From Hyphomicrobium album (GTDB lineage: Bacteria; Pseudomonadota; Alphaproteobacteria; Rhizobiales; Hyphomicrobiaceae): a stretch of 64,000 nt of DNA. The stretch is from NCBI RefSeq assembly GCF_009708035.1, contig NZ_WMBQ01000002.1, forward strand, positions 992,001 to 1,056,000, read 5' to 3'. Of this stretch, positions 1 to 8,948 are shown piece by piece. A model generated the notes under the pieces. That model was not told the DNA's origin. It saw nothing but the letters and a program-made list of their open reading frames with translations, and did not search any database. The translations under genes were made by a program, and so were the position numbers. Positions within the stretch are counted from its first letter, which is position 1, and each line of letters starts with the position of its first letter.

Positions 1-415
1 CGATGAGCTGATCAGTGGAGCTGTTGCTGCCCTTGATGCGCAGAGCGTCGCCTATGAGCGCATCACGGTCCCCGGAGCGCTCGAAATACCGCAGGTTCTG
101 GCGCAAGCTGCCGCATCGGGTCTCATTCCGCGCCGCGCGGAGAACGGCAAGTTCGACGGCGCAATAGTGCTCGGCTGCGTCATTCGCGGCGAGACTTCGC
201 ACTACGATATCGTCTGCAACAACGCCAACCACTGGCTGATGGAGGTTGCCATCAAGCATGCGATTCCGGTCGGCAACGGCATTCTGACGGTGGATACCGA
301 GGCGCAGGCGCTGGCGCGCGCGAAGGGCGGCATCAACGGCAAGGGCGGAGATGCGGCGCGGGCTTGTTTGCGGCTGGTCGAGCTGCAGCGCGTGTTCGAG
401 GGACAAAGCGCATGA
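1..415 (+). CDS. ribH: 6,7-dimethyl-8-ribityllumazine synthase, 5'-truncated by window
   Basis: Lumazine synthase condenses 5-amino-6-ribitylaminouracil with 3,4-dihydroxy-2-butanone 4-phosphate, the penultimate step of riboflavin synthesis, in the cytoplasm. The frame is open from base 2, so the start lies outside the window. About 137 residues are visible, close to the usual 150-160. The family signature is clear: VPGALEIP in the N-terminal half, then GCVIRGETSHYD with the conserved His, and PVGNGILTVDTEAQA near the end. The stop overlaps the nusB start (ATGA), which fits the common alphaproteobacterial rib-nusB-thiL operon. Confidence 0.96.
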   Translation, partial: DELISGAVAALDAQSVAYERITVPGALEIPQVLAQAAASGLIPRRAENGKFDGAIVLGCVIRGETSHYDIVCNNANHWLMEVAIKHAIPVGNGILTVDTEAQALARAKGGINGKGGDAARACLRLVELQRVFEGQSA

Positions 416-924
416 CGACGACGAGCAAAGCCACGCCCATTCCAGGCAAGATTGCGCTGCAGCCGCGCACGGCGGCGCGCGTCGCGACCGTGCAGGGCCT
501 CTATCAGATGGATCTCGCCGGAACCGATCTCAACGACGTCGTCGACGAGTTCGTGCGGCTGAGGTTCCCGCGCGCGCCGGGCGACGAGGCGGCCGCGGGC
601 GCCGACGCTGCCTTTTTCGCCGAGCTTCTGCGCGGCGTCGTGCGCCGCCAGCGTGACATCGACCCGCTGGTCGACCAGCAGCTTGCCGAAGGCTGGCGGC
701 TGGTGCGCATCGACGCCATCGTCCGCGCCATCTTGCGCGCCGGTGTGTTCGAGCTGATGGAGCGGCGCGACGTTCCGAGCCGCGTCGTCATCAACGAATA
801 TATCAATGTCGCGCACTCGTTCTTTTCCGAGGACGAGCCAAAGGTGGTGAACGGCGTGCTCGACAATCTGGCGCGTCAGTTGCGCGCCGCCGAGTTCGAT
901 CGCGATGCCACGCGCACCAAATGA
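412..924 (+). CDS. nusB: Transcription antitermination factor NusB
   Basis: NusB binds boxA RNA with NusE (S10) and supports antitermination in rRNA operons. The start chosen is the ATG at 412, which overlaps the ribH stop and follows GAGGGA. The product has 170 residues with an N-terminal extension of about 20. The all-helical NusB fold is recognisable from ARVATVQGLYQMDLAG at the first helix and from the C-terminal stretch with VVINEYINVAHSFF and VNGVLDNLARQLR. The end overlaps thiL by 20 bases, so translation is probably coupled. Confidence 0.95.
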   Translation: MTTTSKATPIPGKIALQPRTAARVATVQGLYQMDLAGTDLNDVVDEFVRLRFPRAPGDEAAAGADAAFFAELLRGVVRRQRDIDPLVDQQLAEGWRLVRIDAIVRAILRAGVFELMERRDVPSRVVINEYINVAHSFFSEDEPKVVNGVLDNLARQLRAAEFDRDATRTK

Positions 925-1921
925 GGCGACCGACGAAGAGGCGCTGATAGCCGAGTACTGGGCGCCGCTGGCGGCCGGTTTCGCGGGTGCTTACGGCCTC
1001 AAGGACGACTGCGCCACGATCGAGCCTCCTCCCGGCCACGAGCTCGTCGTCACGACGGATGCGCTTATCGAAGGCGTGCACTTTTTGCCTACGGCCGATG
1101 CAGCCGACGTCGGTTGGAAGGCCTTGGCGGTCAACGTGTCTGACCTCGTCGCCAAAGGCGCCACACCGCTCGCCTACGTCATGAGCATCGCGTTGCCGCG
1201 GCTGGACCGCATCTGGCTGGCCAATTTCACGACTGGGCTAGCTGCCGCGCAGAGCGCCTTTGGGTGCCCGCTTGCCGGCGGGGATACGGATCGCACGCCT
1301 GGTCCGCTATCGGTGTCGATCACCGCGTTCGGCAGCGTGCCTAAGGGGCGCATGGTGCAGCGCGCGACGGCGCGGCCGGACGATCTCGTCTACGTCAGCG
1401 GCACGATCGGCGATGCAACGCTGGGCTTGGCACTCCGCCAGGACCCGCAGCTGCGCGCTTTCTGGAACCTGGACGACGCAGCCTGCCGGTTCCTCGAGGC
1501 GAAGTTCTCCCGGCCGCATCCGCCCGTTGCCCTCGCTCCCGCCCTGCTGGCGTACGCGTCAGCAGCCATGGACGTATCGGACGGGCTGATGAAGGACTTT
1601 GCCCGCCTATGCCGCGCCTCGGAGGTCGGCGGGCGTCTCGAGGCGGCGCAGGTGCCACTCTCCGGCCCAGCAAAGTCCGTTGTTGCCGCGAGCGACAATT
1701 GGCTGGAGCGGTTGATGAGCGGCGGCGAAGACTACGAGATATTGGCATGTGTGCCGCCTGCAAACGCGGCCCAGTTCGAGCAACGGGCCGAGCAGGCGCA
1801 CACACGGGTCACGTGCATTGGGGCCATCGACACTTCTGCCGCTGGCATCGCCGCGATCGGCGCGGCGGGAGCGCCCATGCAATTCACCAAGACGGGATGG
1901 GATCACTTTTCGGCGCGCTGA
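905..1921 (+). CDS. thiL: Thiamine-monophosphate kinase
   Basis: ThiL phosphorylates thiamine monophosphate to the active cofactor thiamine diphosphate using ATP and Mg2+. The 338-residue product has the full PurM/ThiL-type motif set: an N-terminal DDCATIE, TTDALIEGVHF, a NVSDLVAKGA metal/nucleotide loop, GGDTDRTPGPLSVS, AMDVSDGLMKD and SGGEDYEI. The ATG at 905 lies inside the end of nusB in another frame, as is common for this pair. It is the last gene of the rib-nusB-thiL run; a 198-base gap follows. Confidence 0.95.
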   Translation: MPRAPNEATDEEALIAEYWAPLAAGFAGAYGLKDDCATIEPPPGHELVVTTDALIEGVHFLPTADAADVGWKALAVNVSDLVAKGATPLAYVMSIALPRLDRIWLANFTTGLAAAQSAFGCPLAGGDTDRTPGPLSVSITAFGSVPKGRMVQRATARPDDLVYVSGTIGDATLGLALRQDPQLRAFWNLDDAACRFLEAKFSRPHPPVALAPALLAYASAAMDVSDGLMKDFARLCRASEVGGRLEAAQVPLSGPAKSVVAASDNWLERLMSGGEDYEILACVPPANAAQFEQRAEQAHTRVTCIGAIDTSAAGIAAIGAAGAPMQFTKTGWDHFSAR

Positions 1922-2119
1922 GCGTCTTGCAAGGATGATTCCGATTGCCCAGTTCGCGGCCCGGCAGGTACGCCACGCCGCGGGACAATTTAACAGCATC
2001 CAATCGTCTTCGTTTGGCCATATCCTGGCGGCTATTGGGGCGGCTGGGCGCTGGGTCCGAAGGGTGGATTCCTAGCCAGGCCCGTCATTTGCGGCACTTG
2101 GGGCAATCGGGACGGTTTC

Positions 2120-3520
2120 ATGCTGGCATTTCGCGCGGCTGCGCGGCCCTTCGCTTCGTTGATTGCGGGATTGATCACGAGTTCCGGCCGTCCGGCGGCT
2201 CTGGCAATGGCCGTCGCGGCGCTGTCGCTGCTCGGCAACCCCGCCCAGGCGCAAGCGGCGCAAGCGAATTGGTGGGAGAGCATCACGGGCTCGGGGACGC
2301 CCGACTATACGGGGCGCCGGTCGGAGGACGGGGATCGCGAGCGCGCCGCCCGCCAGGCAGAGCCGCTCGACGACTTGCGTCCCGACGCCATGCCGATGCG
2401 TTCCGACGAGATGATCGCGGCCATCGACGCCGCTATCGCCAAGTATCAGCAGATCGCCGACAGCGGCGGCTGGCCGGTCGTGCCTCCCGGCCGGATGATG
2501 CGCGAAGGCGAGGATGACGACCGCGTGCCGCTGCTGCGCCGCCGCCTGCAGATGAGCGGCGATATGCGCACGCGCAACGACGGCTACAACTCATACACAT
2601 TCGACGGCGAGCTCACCGACGCCGTGAAGCGCTATCAGCGCCGCAACGGCTTGCGCCCCACCGGGCGCGTCGAGCGCTCGACTTATCCGGCCCTCAACAT
2701 GTCGGTCGACCAGCGGATTGCGCAACTGCGCATGAACCTCGGCCGCATCCGCGAGCTGATGGCGAACCCGGTTGAGGAGCGCTACGTGCTCGTCAATGTC
2801 CCGGCGTTCCAGCTCGAAGCCGTTCAGAAATACGAAGTGCAGCAGCGCCACCGCGTCATCGTCGGGCGCACGGAGCGGCAGTCGCCGTCGGTGAAGGCGA
2901 CGATCCGCGCCCTAAACTTCTTTCCCTATTGGCGCGTCCCCGACAGCGTCGCCCATCTCGACCTGATCCCGCGGCTCCTGAAGGAGCCCGACTACCTGCA
3001 GAACGAGAAGATCCGTGTCCTCGACGCCGCGGGCGTCAAGGAGATCGACCCGCAGACGGTCAACTGGACCGCACCCGAGGCGCAGAAGCTCAAGTTCCGC
3101 CAGGATCCCGGGCCGCAGAACGCGCTCGGGCTCGTGCGCATCGACATGCCCAACGAGCATACCGTCTACATGCACGACACGCCGATGAAGCCGTTGTTCG
3201 CGCAGCGCTCGCGCGCCTTCAGCGCCGGCTGCGTGCGCGTCGAAGGCGTATTCAATCTGGTCGACTGGCTCGCCCACTACGAGCAGGGTTGGGGAGAGCC
3301 CGGGCGGGCACAGCAGATCGTCGAGGCCGGTCAGGCGGTCGACGTCACCCTTACGCGGCCGGTCCCTGTCTACTTCGTCTACATCACCGCCTGGGCCGAG
3401 CGCGACGGAGACGTCGAGTTCCGCCCCGACATCTATGGCCGGGATGGTGCCGTCGATCAGGTTGCGGAGATGGATCGCGATCCGAGCGAGCCTGCTCCCG
3501 CCGTGACCCTGGCGCCCTGA
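2120..3520 (+). CDS. L,D-transpeptidase (YkuD domain) with PG-binding-like region
   Basis: This is probably a periplasmic peptidoglycan cross-linking or anchoring enzyme of the YcbB-like L,D-transpeptidase type. The 466-residue product starts with a long signal region (hydrophobic to about residue 50, ending in AQA-like sites). A peptidoglycan-binding-like helix region with DAVKRYQRRNGLRPTGRV lies around residues 168-195. The YkuD catalytic core follows, with HDTP (His near 352) and SAGCVRVE (Cys near 371), so the nucleophile and its His are both present. The ATG at 2120 follows GGGACGG. The gene stands alone, converging with the RND efflux gene; substrate specificity cannot be told from sequence. 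Confidence 0.92.
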   Translation: MLAFRAAARPFASLIAGLITSSGRPAALAMAVAALSLLGNPAQAQAAQANWWESITGSGTPDYTGRRSEDGDRERAARQAEPLDDLRPDAMPMRSDEMIAAIDAAIAKYQQIADSGGWPVVPPGRMMREGEDDDRVPLLRRRLQMSGDMRTRNDGYNSYTFDGELTDAVKRYQRRNGLRPTGRVERSTYPALNMSVDQRIAQLRMNLGRIRELMANPVEERYVLVNVPAFQLEAVQKYEVQQRHRVIVGRTERQSPSVKATIRALNFFPYWRVPDSVAHLDLIPRLLKEPDYLQNEKIRVLDAAGVKEIDPQTVNWTAPEAQKLKFRQDPGPQNALGLVRIDMPNEHTVYMHDTPMKPLFAQRSRAFSAGCVRVEGVFNLVDWLAHYEQGWGEPGRAQQIVEAGQAVDVTLTRPVPVYFVYITAWAERDGDVEFRPDIYGRDGAVDQVAEMDRDPSEPAPAVTLAP

Positions 3521-3584
3521 GCTGGAGGTCGCCGGGGCGTCCTTCCATATTTAGCCGGGGCACCGGCATGGTTGCGCGACCGCT

Positions 3585-6500
3585 TTACCGTGACTGAGCA
3601 GCGTTGAGCTCGTCGATTAGCCGCTGCGTCTCGGCGGCGCGCGGTTTCGAAAGCGGCGCCAGGATCCGATACATCACCGGCGTCAGGAACAACGTGAAGA
3701 GCGTTGCGAGGCCAAGACCGCCAACGATGATCCAACCGAGAGCCAAGCGCGCCTCGGCGCCGGCGCCGCTGGCGAAGATCAGCGGCACGGCACCGAGAAC
3801 CGCGGCGGCCATCGTCATCATGACGGGGCGCAGACGCGTGCGGCAGGCCTCGCGGATGGCATCGTCGACGCTGGCACCCTCGTCGCGCCGGATATTGGCG
3901 AACTCGACGATGAGGATGCCGTTCTTGGCCATGACGCCGACGAGCAGCACGAGCCCGATCTGGCTGTAGACGTTGAGTGTTCCACCCGACAGCAGGATGG
4001 CGAAGGCGGCGCAAGCGAGGCCGAATGGCACCGTGCAGATGATCACGAGGGCGCTGGTTAGGCTTTCGAACTGTGCGGCGAGCACGAGGAACACCACGAG
4101 CAGGGCGATGCCGAACACGAAGGTCGTGTTTTGCGTCGTCTCGGCCAGCGTCCTCGCTTCGCCGAGCAGCGTGATCGACATGTCGGGGTCGAGCGTCGTC
4201 GCGGCTACGCCCCGCATTGCCCCGACTGCGTCGCCCAGCACCACGCCGTCGTTCAGGTTGGCGGTGATGCCGACGGCGCGCTGGCGGTCCTCGCGTCCCA
4301 GCGTCGGCGCGATGGCGACCTCCTTGATCGTCACCAGCGACGACAGCGTGATGAAGCTGCCGTCGGCCGTTTTCACGAACAGGTTCTGCAAGTCGGAGGG
4401 ATCGTTGATCGGGCGGCCGCCGGACATGACCTGGATCTCGACGATGTCGTCGTCGATGAAAAGGTCGGCCGCCTTCTGATAGTCGATCATCGCGTTGATG
4501 AGGCTGGTGATCGTCTCTATCGGTACGCCGAGCTTGGTTGCCGCCTCGCGGTTGATGCGCACCGAAAGCTGCGGCTGGGTCGTGTCATAGTCCGTTCGCA
4601 CGCTGCGGAAATTGGGCAGCTCCTGCAGCTTGTTGACCATCTTCAAGGCGGTCGCCGACAGCCGCTCGTAGTTCGGTCCGACGATGGCGAAGCGCAGGCC
4701 CTGGCCGCCGCCGCGAATGCCGAGGCTGTTGGCGCCCACCAGCGAGACCTGCACACCCGCGATCTTGTCGAGCTTCTTCTGCAGCTCGGCCTGGATCTGC
4801 TGCTGGCTGCGCTCACGATGATGCCAATCGGCGAGCGAGACGATCACCATGGCGCGGTTGGCGCCGCCGTTGCCGATCGAGCTTAGGACGCTCGTCACCT
4901 CACCCGATTGCTTGTACGGCGCCACGACCTCTTCAACGCGCTGGGTCAGCTTCGACATGTATTCGAGGTTGACGCCCTGTTGGGCAGTGAGGCGGACTTG
5001 GATGACGCCGCGGTCTTCCGCGGGAGTGATCTCCTGCTTCAGGAGCTTGAACGCCCCGAACCCCACGACGCCGATCGCCAGGCATCCAAGGACGACGATC
5101 CAGCGCAGGCGGATGCAGATCTCGACGATCCACATGTAGAGATTGGACAGACCCTTGCCGATTCGTCCGACGATGCCCTTGTCGTCGTGGCCTTCCTCGC
5201 CGGTGCCGAACTTGGACGCGAGCATCGGGCAAACCGTGAGGGCAACGGCGGCTGAAATGCTCACCGAGAAGGCCAGCACGAAGCCGAACTCCGAGAACAG
5301 GCTGCCCACCAGGCCGGGCATGAAAGATACGGGTATGAAGACCGCCGCCAGGGTCGCTGTGGTGGCGAGCACGGCGAAGACGATCTCCTTCGTGCCCAGC
5401 ACCGCGGCGGCGCGCGGACCGGCGCCCATCACGCGATGCCGGGCGATGTTCTCGACGACGACGATCGCGTCGTCGACGACGAGGCCGGTGGCGACCACGA
5501 GCGCCAGCAGCGTAATGACGTTGATCGAGAAGCCGACCGCCCAGATCGCCGCCAGCGTGCCGATCAGCGATACGGGAATGGAGATCGCCGGTGCAAGCGT
5601 GGCGCGGAACGAGCGAAGGAACGCCAGAATAATGAGAATGACGATGACGTTGGCGAGGACGAGGCTGATGATGACCTCGCGCACGGACTCGCGAATGAAC
5701 ACCGCGTCGTCGCGGGTGATCGAGATGTCGACGCCCGCGGGCAGCGTCTTGCGCAGCTCGTCGACCGCCTGATGCACACCCTCTGAGATATCGATTGTAT
5801 TTGCCTGCGCCTGGCGAATGATGTCGATGCCGATGGCCGTCTTGCCGTCGAGGCGCGTCATCGCCGTGGCTTCCTGGAAGCCCCAGCGGACATAGGCGAT
5901 GTCCTTCACCTTCGTCTGCGGGGTGATCTCCAGGTTGGCGACGTCCTCCGGCGTCGCGACGGGCGCCTCGGCGCGGACAAGCAGCTGCTGCGTCGCGTTT
6001 TCCAAGGCGCCGGACGGCGCGGTCACCGAGGCTTTGCCGATGGCCGCGATGAGCTCGGCGAGGCTGATGCCGCGCGAAGCGAGCGCCGTCTGGTTGACGC
6101 GCACCTCGATGGTCTTGGCGCGCAGGCCGTAGGAGTTCGCCGCGGCAACGCCTTCCACCGCCGCCAGCTTGTCCTCGATGACGTTGTTGACGAGGTCGGT
6201 CAACTCGCCCTCGGAAAGCTTCGCGGCCGAGACCGACATCTGCATGATAGGCGTGGCGTCGGCGTCGGCTTTGACGACGCGCGGCTCGTCCTCCATGTCC
6301 TTGGGGAGCTGATTGACGACGCCGGCGACAGCATCGCGCACGTCCATCGCCGCGGTATCGAGATTGGTGTTACTCGAGAACTCGATCGAGATGCGTGCCG
6401 AGCCGTAGGATGAGTTCGATGAAATGCTGGTGACGCCCTGAACGCGCGACACGGCACTTTCGAGAACGGCGGTGATCTGCGAGTCGATGCTTTCCGGCGT

Positions 6501-6707
6501 GGCGCCGGCATAAGTGGCGCGCACCGTCACCACGGGACGGTCGACGTCGGGGAGCTCGCGAACCTCGATGCCCTGATAGGCGGCGATGCCGGCGATGATG
6601 ATGAGCAGGTTGAGAACGAGCGCCAGGATCGGCCGGCGGACGAAAATGCCGATCCAGCCGCCGTCGTCTGCGCTGCGTTGGGGGCTTCCCGGGTGAGCGG
6701 CGGCCAT
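3585..6707 (-). CDS. RND efflux transporter, inner-membrane permease (HAE1/AcrB type)
   Basis: This is a proton-driven tripartite efflux pump subunit of 1040 residues, the normal length for AcrB-like proteins. It has an N-terminal cytoplasmic tail, TM1 (ILALVLNLLIIIAGIAAY), a porter domain with the family signature RELPDVDRPVVTV, and the TM4 proton-relay motif GLVVDDAIVVVENIARHR with two adjacent Asp near residues 409-411. A second large loop and a C-terminal TM bundle containing GVMAKNGILIVEFAN complete the usual duplication. It lies 56 bases downstream of the adaptor gene in the same orientation. No outer-membrane factor is adjacent; TolC at 36590 is a possible partner. Substrate is unknown. 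Confidence 0.95.
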   Translation of the reverse strand: MAAAHPGSPQRSADDGGWIGIFVRRPILALVLNLLIIIAGIAAYQGIEVRELPDVDRPVVTVRATYAGATPESIDSQITAVLESAVSRVQGVTSISSNSSYGSARISIEFSSNTNLDTAAMDVRDAVAGVVNQLPKDMEDEPRVVKADADATPIMQMSVSAAKLSEGELTDLVNNVIEDKLAAVEGVAAANSYGLRAKTIEVRVNQTALASRGISLAELIAAIGKASVTAPSGALENATQQLLVRAEAPVATPEDVANLEITPQTKVKDIAYVRWGFQEATAMTRLDGKTAIGIDIIRQAQANTIDISEGVHQAVDELRKTLPAGVDISITRDDAVFIRESVREVIISLVLANVIVILIILAFLRSFRATLAPAISIPVSLIGTLAAIWAVGFSINVITLLALVVATGLVVDDAIVVVENIARHRVMGAGPRAAAVLGTKEIVFAVLATTATLAAVFIPVSFMPGLVGSLFSEFGFVLAFSVSISAAVALTVCPMLASKFGTGEEGHDDKGIVGRIGKGLSNLYMWIVEICIRLRWIVVLGCLAIGVVGFGAFKLLKQEITPAEDRGVIQVRLTAQQGVNLEYMSKLTQRVEEVVAPYKQSGEVTSVLSSIGNGGANRAMVIVSLADWHHRERSQQQIQAELQKKLDKIAGVQVSLVGANSLGIRGGGQGLRFAIVGPNYERLSATALKMVNKLQELPNFRSVRTDYDTTQPQLSVRINREAATKLGVPIETITSLINAMIDYQKAADLFIDDDIVEIQVMSGGRPINDPSDLQNLFVKTADGSFITLSSLVTIKEVAIAPTLGREDRQRAVGITANLNDGVVLGDAVGAMRGVAATTLDPDMSITLLGEARTLAETTQNTTFVFGIALLVVFLVLAAQFESLTSALVIICTVPFGLACAAFAILLSGGTLNVYSQIGLVLLVGVMAKNGILIVEFANIRRDEGASVDDAIREACRTRLRPVMMTMAAAVLGAVPLIFASGAGAEARLALGWIIVGGLGLATLFTLFLTPVMYRILAPLSKPRAAETQRLIDELNAAQSR

Positions 6708-6763
6708 CGTTCTAATCCCGTTTGTTGCTTTGGCTGGAAACCGAGGTCGACATCAGGCGCCGC

Positions 6764-7813
6764 TCACGAGCCTTGCGGCTGAACGGTCTGTCCGTTTCGC
6801 AGCACGCTGCCGCCTTCGAACACGACTTTGTCGCCGGCCTTGAGGTCGGCATCGACGTGCACGCGATCGGCGTCACGCGCCAGGATCGCGACGTTGACGC
6901 GCTCCACGGCGTTCTTATCGGTCACCCGCCATACGAAGGCGCCCTGGCGGTCCCATTGGATCGCCAATGCCGGCACGACCGGGCGATCGTCGCCCTGCAG
7001 CTGCACCGAGATGGAGAAGGTGGAGCCGGGAATGAGCTTCAGATCCGGATTGGGAATCTCGGCGCGCACCATCAGCGTGCGGGTGACGGGATCGATGCGC
7101 GTGCCGACTGCCTGGATCTTGCCCTCGTAGATCTCGCCGGAGCGGGTGACGAGGCTGGCGCGCACTGGCATCCCGATCTTCATTGACGAGGCAGTCGCCT
7201 CGGGCACCGTGAATTCGATCAATAGGGTGGAGCGATCGTCGATGGTGGCGATGGGGTTGCCGACCGCGAGGTAGTCGCCAGCTTGCAGGCTCGACAGTCC
7301 CATCATGCCCTTGAAGGGCGCCTTGATGGTCATGCGGTCGAGGTCGTCACGGGCGCGGCGCAGCGCTGCGTCGGCAACTTTCAGCGCCGTGTCCGCCTGG
7401 GCGACGGTTACCCGCGCGATAGTGCCTTCATTGAGCAGCTTGTAGCGCTCCACCGTGTCGGCCGCCTGGGCGCGCTGCGCCTCGGCTGTCTCGACGGCGA
7501 TCTTCTCGGGCTCGGCGTTGAGCTTGACCAGCGGCTGGTTGGCGTCGACGAGCTGGCCACCTTGGAACAGCACCTCGGAAATGACGCCGGCCACGCGCGT
7601 GGTGAGCGTCACCTGCTGGCGGGCACGGGCCGAGCCGACGGCGGCGACGCGCTCGTTCATCCGCTCGACCTTGACGTCGGTGAGGGTGACAGTAGGGGCT
7701 GCCGGTCCGCGCGGGGCGCGCTGCGCCTGGGCAATCGAAGCGGGAAACAGGAAACCGGCGAGCGCCACGACTAACCCGAGGTTCGCCAATGAGGCGCGCA
7801 CTTTCAAAGGCAT
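6764..7813 (-). CDS. RND efflux periplasmic adaptor (membrane fusion protein)
   Basis: This adaptor links the RND permease to an outer-membrane channel. The start at 7813 is preferred over in-frame codons at 7831 and 7879 because GGGGGA sits 8 bases upstream and the protein then begins directly with a signal peptide (positively charged MPLKVR, hydrophobic core, cleavage near AQAQ). The 349 residues show the standard order: barrel-sandwich half with VTLTTRVAGVISEVLFQGG, a helical hairpin with ETAEAQRAQAADTVERYK, the second lipoyl half MTIKAPFKGMMGL, a beta-barrel and the membrane-proximal domain ending KVVFEGGSVLRNGQ. It is the first gene of a two-gene operon with the permease. Confidence 0.94.
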   Translation of the reverse strand: MPLKVRASLANLGLVVALAGFLFPASIAQAQRAPRGPAAPTVTLTDVKVERMNERVAAVGSARARQQVTLTTRVAGVISEVLFQGGQLVDANQPLVKLNAEPEKIAVETAEAQRAQAADTVERYKLLNEGTIARVTVAQADTALKVADAALRRARDDLDRMTIKAPFKGMMGLSSLQAGDYLAVGNPIATIDDRSTLLIEFTVPEATASSMKIGMPVRASLVTRSGEIYEGKIQAVGTRIDPVTRTLMVRAEIPNPDLKLIPGSTFSISVQLQGDDRPVVPALAIQWDRQGAFVWRVTDKNAVERVNVAILARDADRVHVDADLKAGDKVVFEGGSVLRNGQTVQPQGS

Positions 7814-8028
7814 AGGTTGATCCCCCAGCATGGCGTCGCGGCAGCTCTTGTGCGGCAAGGTAGGCCCGCCCGAGCGCATTTAGCAGGACAAACTCGCCGA
7901 GCGGCGCGAATCCGTCGCTGGCTGCAACAGGCAGGCGCAGAGCTTCTAGGCGCCTAGCGCGCGAGCAACAACCGGCCGATCCGCCAGCTCTGCTTCGGTT
8001 TGGGGAGTGGGAAAGGAGGCCAAAAACT

Positions 8029-8103
8029 TGGCTCCGCGGGTAGGATTCGAACCTACGACCATCCGATTAACAGTCGGACGCTCTACCACTGAGCTACCGC
8101 GGA
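8029..8103 (-). tRNA. tRNA-Asn (GTT)
   Basis: Read on the minus strand, a 75-base cloverleaf runs from TCCGCGG (acceptor 5' arm) to CCGCGGA followed by G and an encoded CCA. The D-arm is TAGCTCAGTGGTAGA, the anticodon loop CTGTTAA gives anticodon GTT, and the T-arm is GGTTCGAATCC. All stems pair. It lies between the RND operon and the nuclease-like gene. Confidence 0.97.
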
Positions 8104-8255
8104 ATAGACTAGCCTGTAAGGCGATGCGCCTCTTAGCAGAAAGCTTTCGGCCGGGCCAGCGACTTGCGCCGGTCCCCGCCCCCGAGGGCAGCCCCTGCAC
8201 TCCCACAATCACGGACAATAATCAAGGGGTTCCGGCCGACGCAGGCCCCTTCGTG

Positions 8256-8831
8256 TCAGCCGCGTTTGCGGGCCGGCACCTGCGTATACCGGTCGCACCA
8301 GATGTTTCCGCGGTTGGGCCATTTCTGGGCAAGGCCCTCGTCGAGCAGGATGCGGCTGACGTCGCGTCCGTCGGGCAGGTCGATATCGACCAGGATGCGC
8401 CCGTGCGGGTCGCTGCGCCCGCTTGGGCGCAGCCGATAGCCTTCGGCGAGCAACGCCCGCAGCCGGTTGCGCGCGGCAATTCCCACGCGTCGCTCGTTCT
8501 CGCAGGCGGGCTCCGACAGCTCCGGCGTATCGATGGCGATGAGACGCCACTTGCGGCCGTTGTCGCGACCCGTATCGCCGTCGATCAAGCAGGTGCGGTC
8601 TTCGTATCCGGTGCACAGGGCCACGGGGCCACTGCGGGTTTCGCCGGCGGGTTCGGTCAGCCGTTGCCAGGCGGCGATGGCCGCGAAGCCGATGCAGGCC
8701 AGAGCGATGCCGACGAGGATGCGGGTGGTCCGGCGCGACAACCCCGCGCCGCTGCGTCTGCGTCGCGCCCGCCGCCGTGGGGCACGGCTATCTGCGCCCG
8801 GCGCGGGTCCGATGTGAGACGTATCCGCCAT
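8256..8831 (-). CDS. Staphylococcal-nuclease-like (thermonuclease) protein, membrane-anchored
   Basis: The 191-residue product has an Arg-rich N-terminus (residues about 18-35), one hydrophobic segment around 37-55 (ILVGIALACIGFAAIAAW), and an SNase-fold domain after it. The domain keeps the residues expected of the fold: Arg in WRLIAIDTPEL, Glu in TPEL, and Arg in DPHGRILVDI, matching the known R35/E43/R87 catalytic set of the S. aureus enzyme. It may be a secreted or membrane-tethered nuclease or a binding protein using that fold. The ribosome-binding site is weak. It is the last gene of the minus-strand block, 117 bases after the BMP gene. Confidence 0.82.
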   Translation of the reverse strand: MADTSHIGPAPGADSRAPRRRARRRRSGAGLSRRTTRILVGIALACIGFAAIAAWQRLTEPAGETRSGPVALCTGYEDRTCLIDGDTGRDNGRKWRLIAIDTPELSEPACENERRVGIAARNRLRALLAEGYRLRPSGRSDPHGRILVDIDLPDGRDVSRILLDEGLAQKWPNRGNIWCDRYTQVPARKRG

Positions 8832-8948
8832 GTGGCGGAGCTAGCCGCCGCAGCCGCTAAGAATTCGTTGGCGTCGACGCAACATATCGCGCGATCGGGG
8901 CAGATTGAGCGTGCTGCCGTCGATTTAGCCGAGATTCCGGACCGCAGC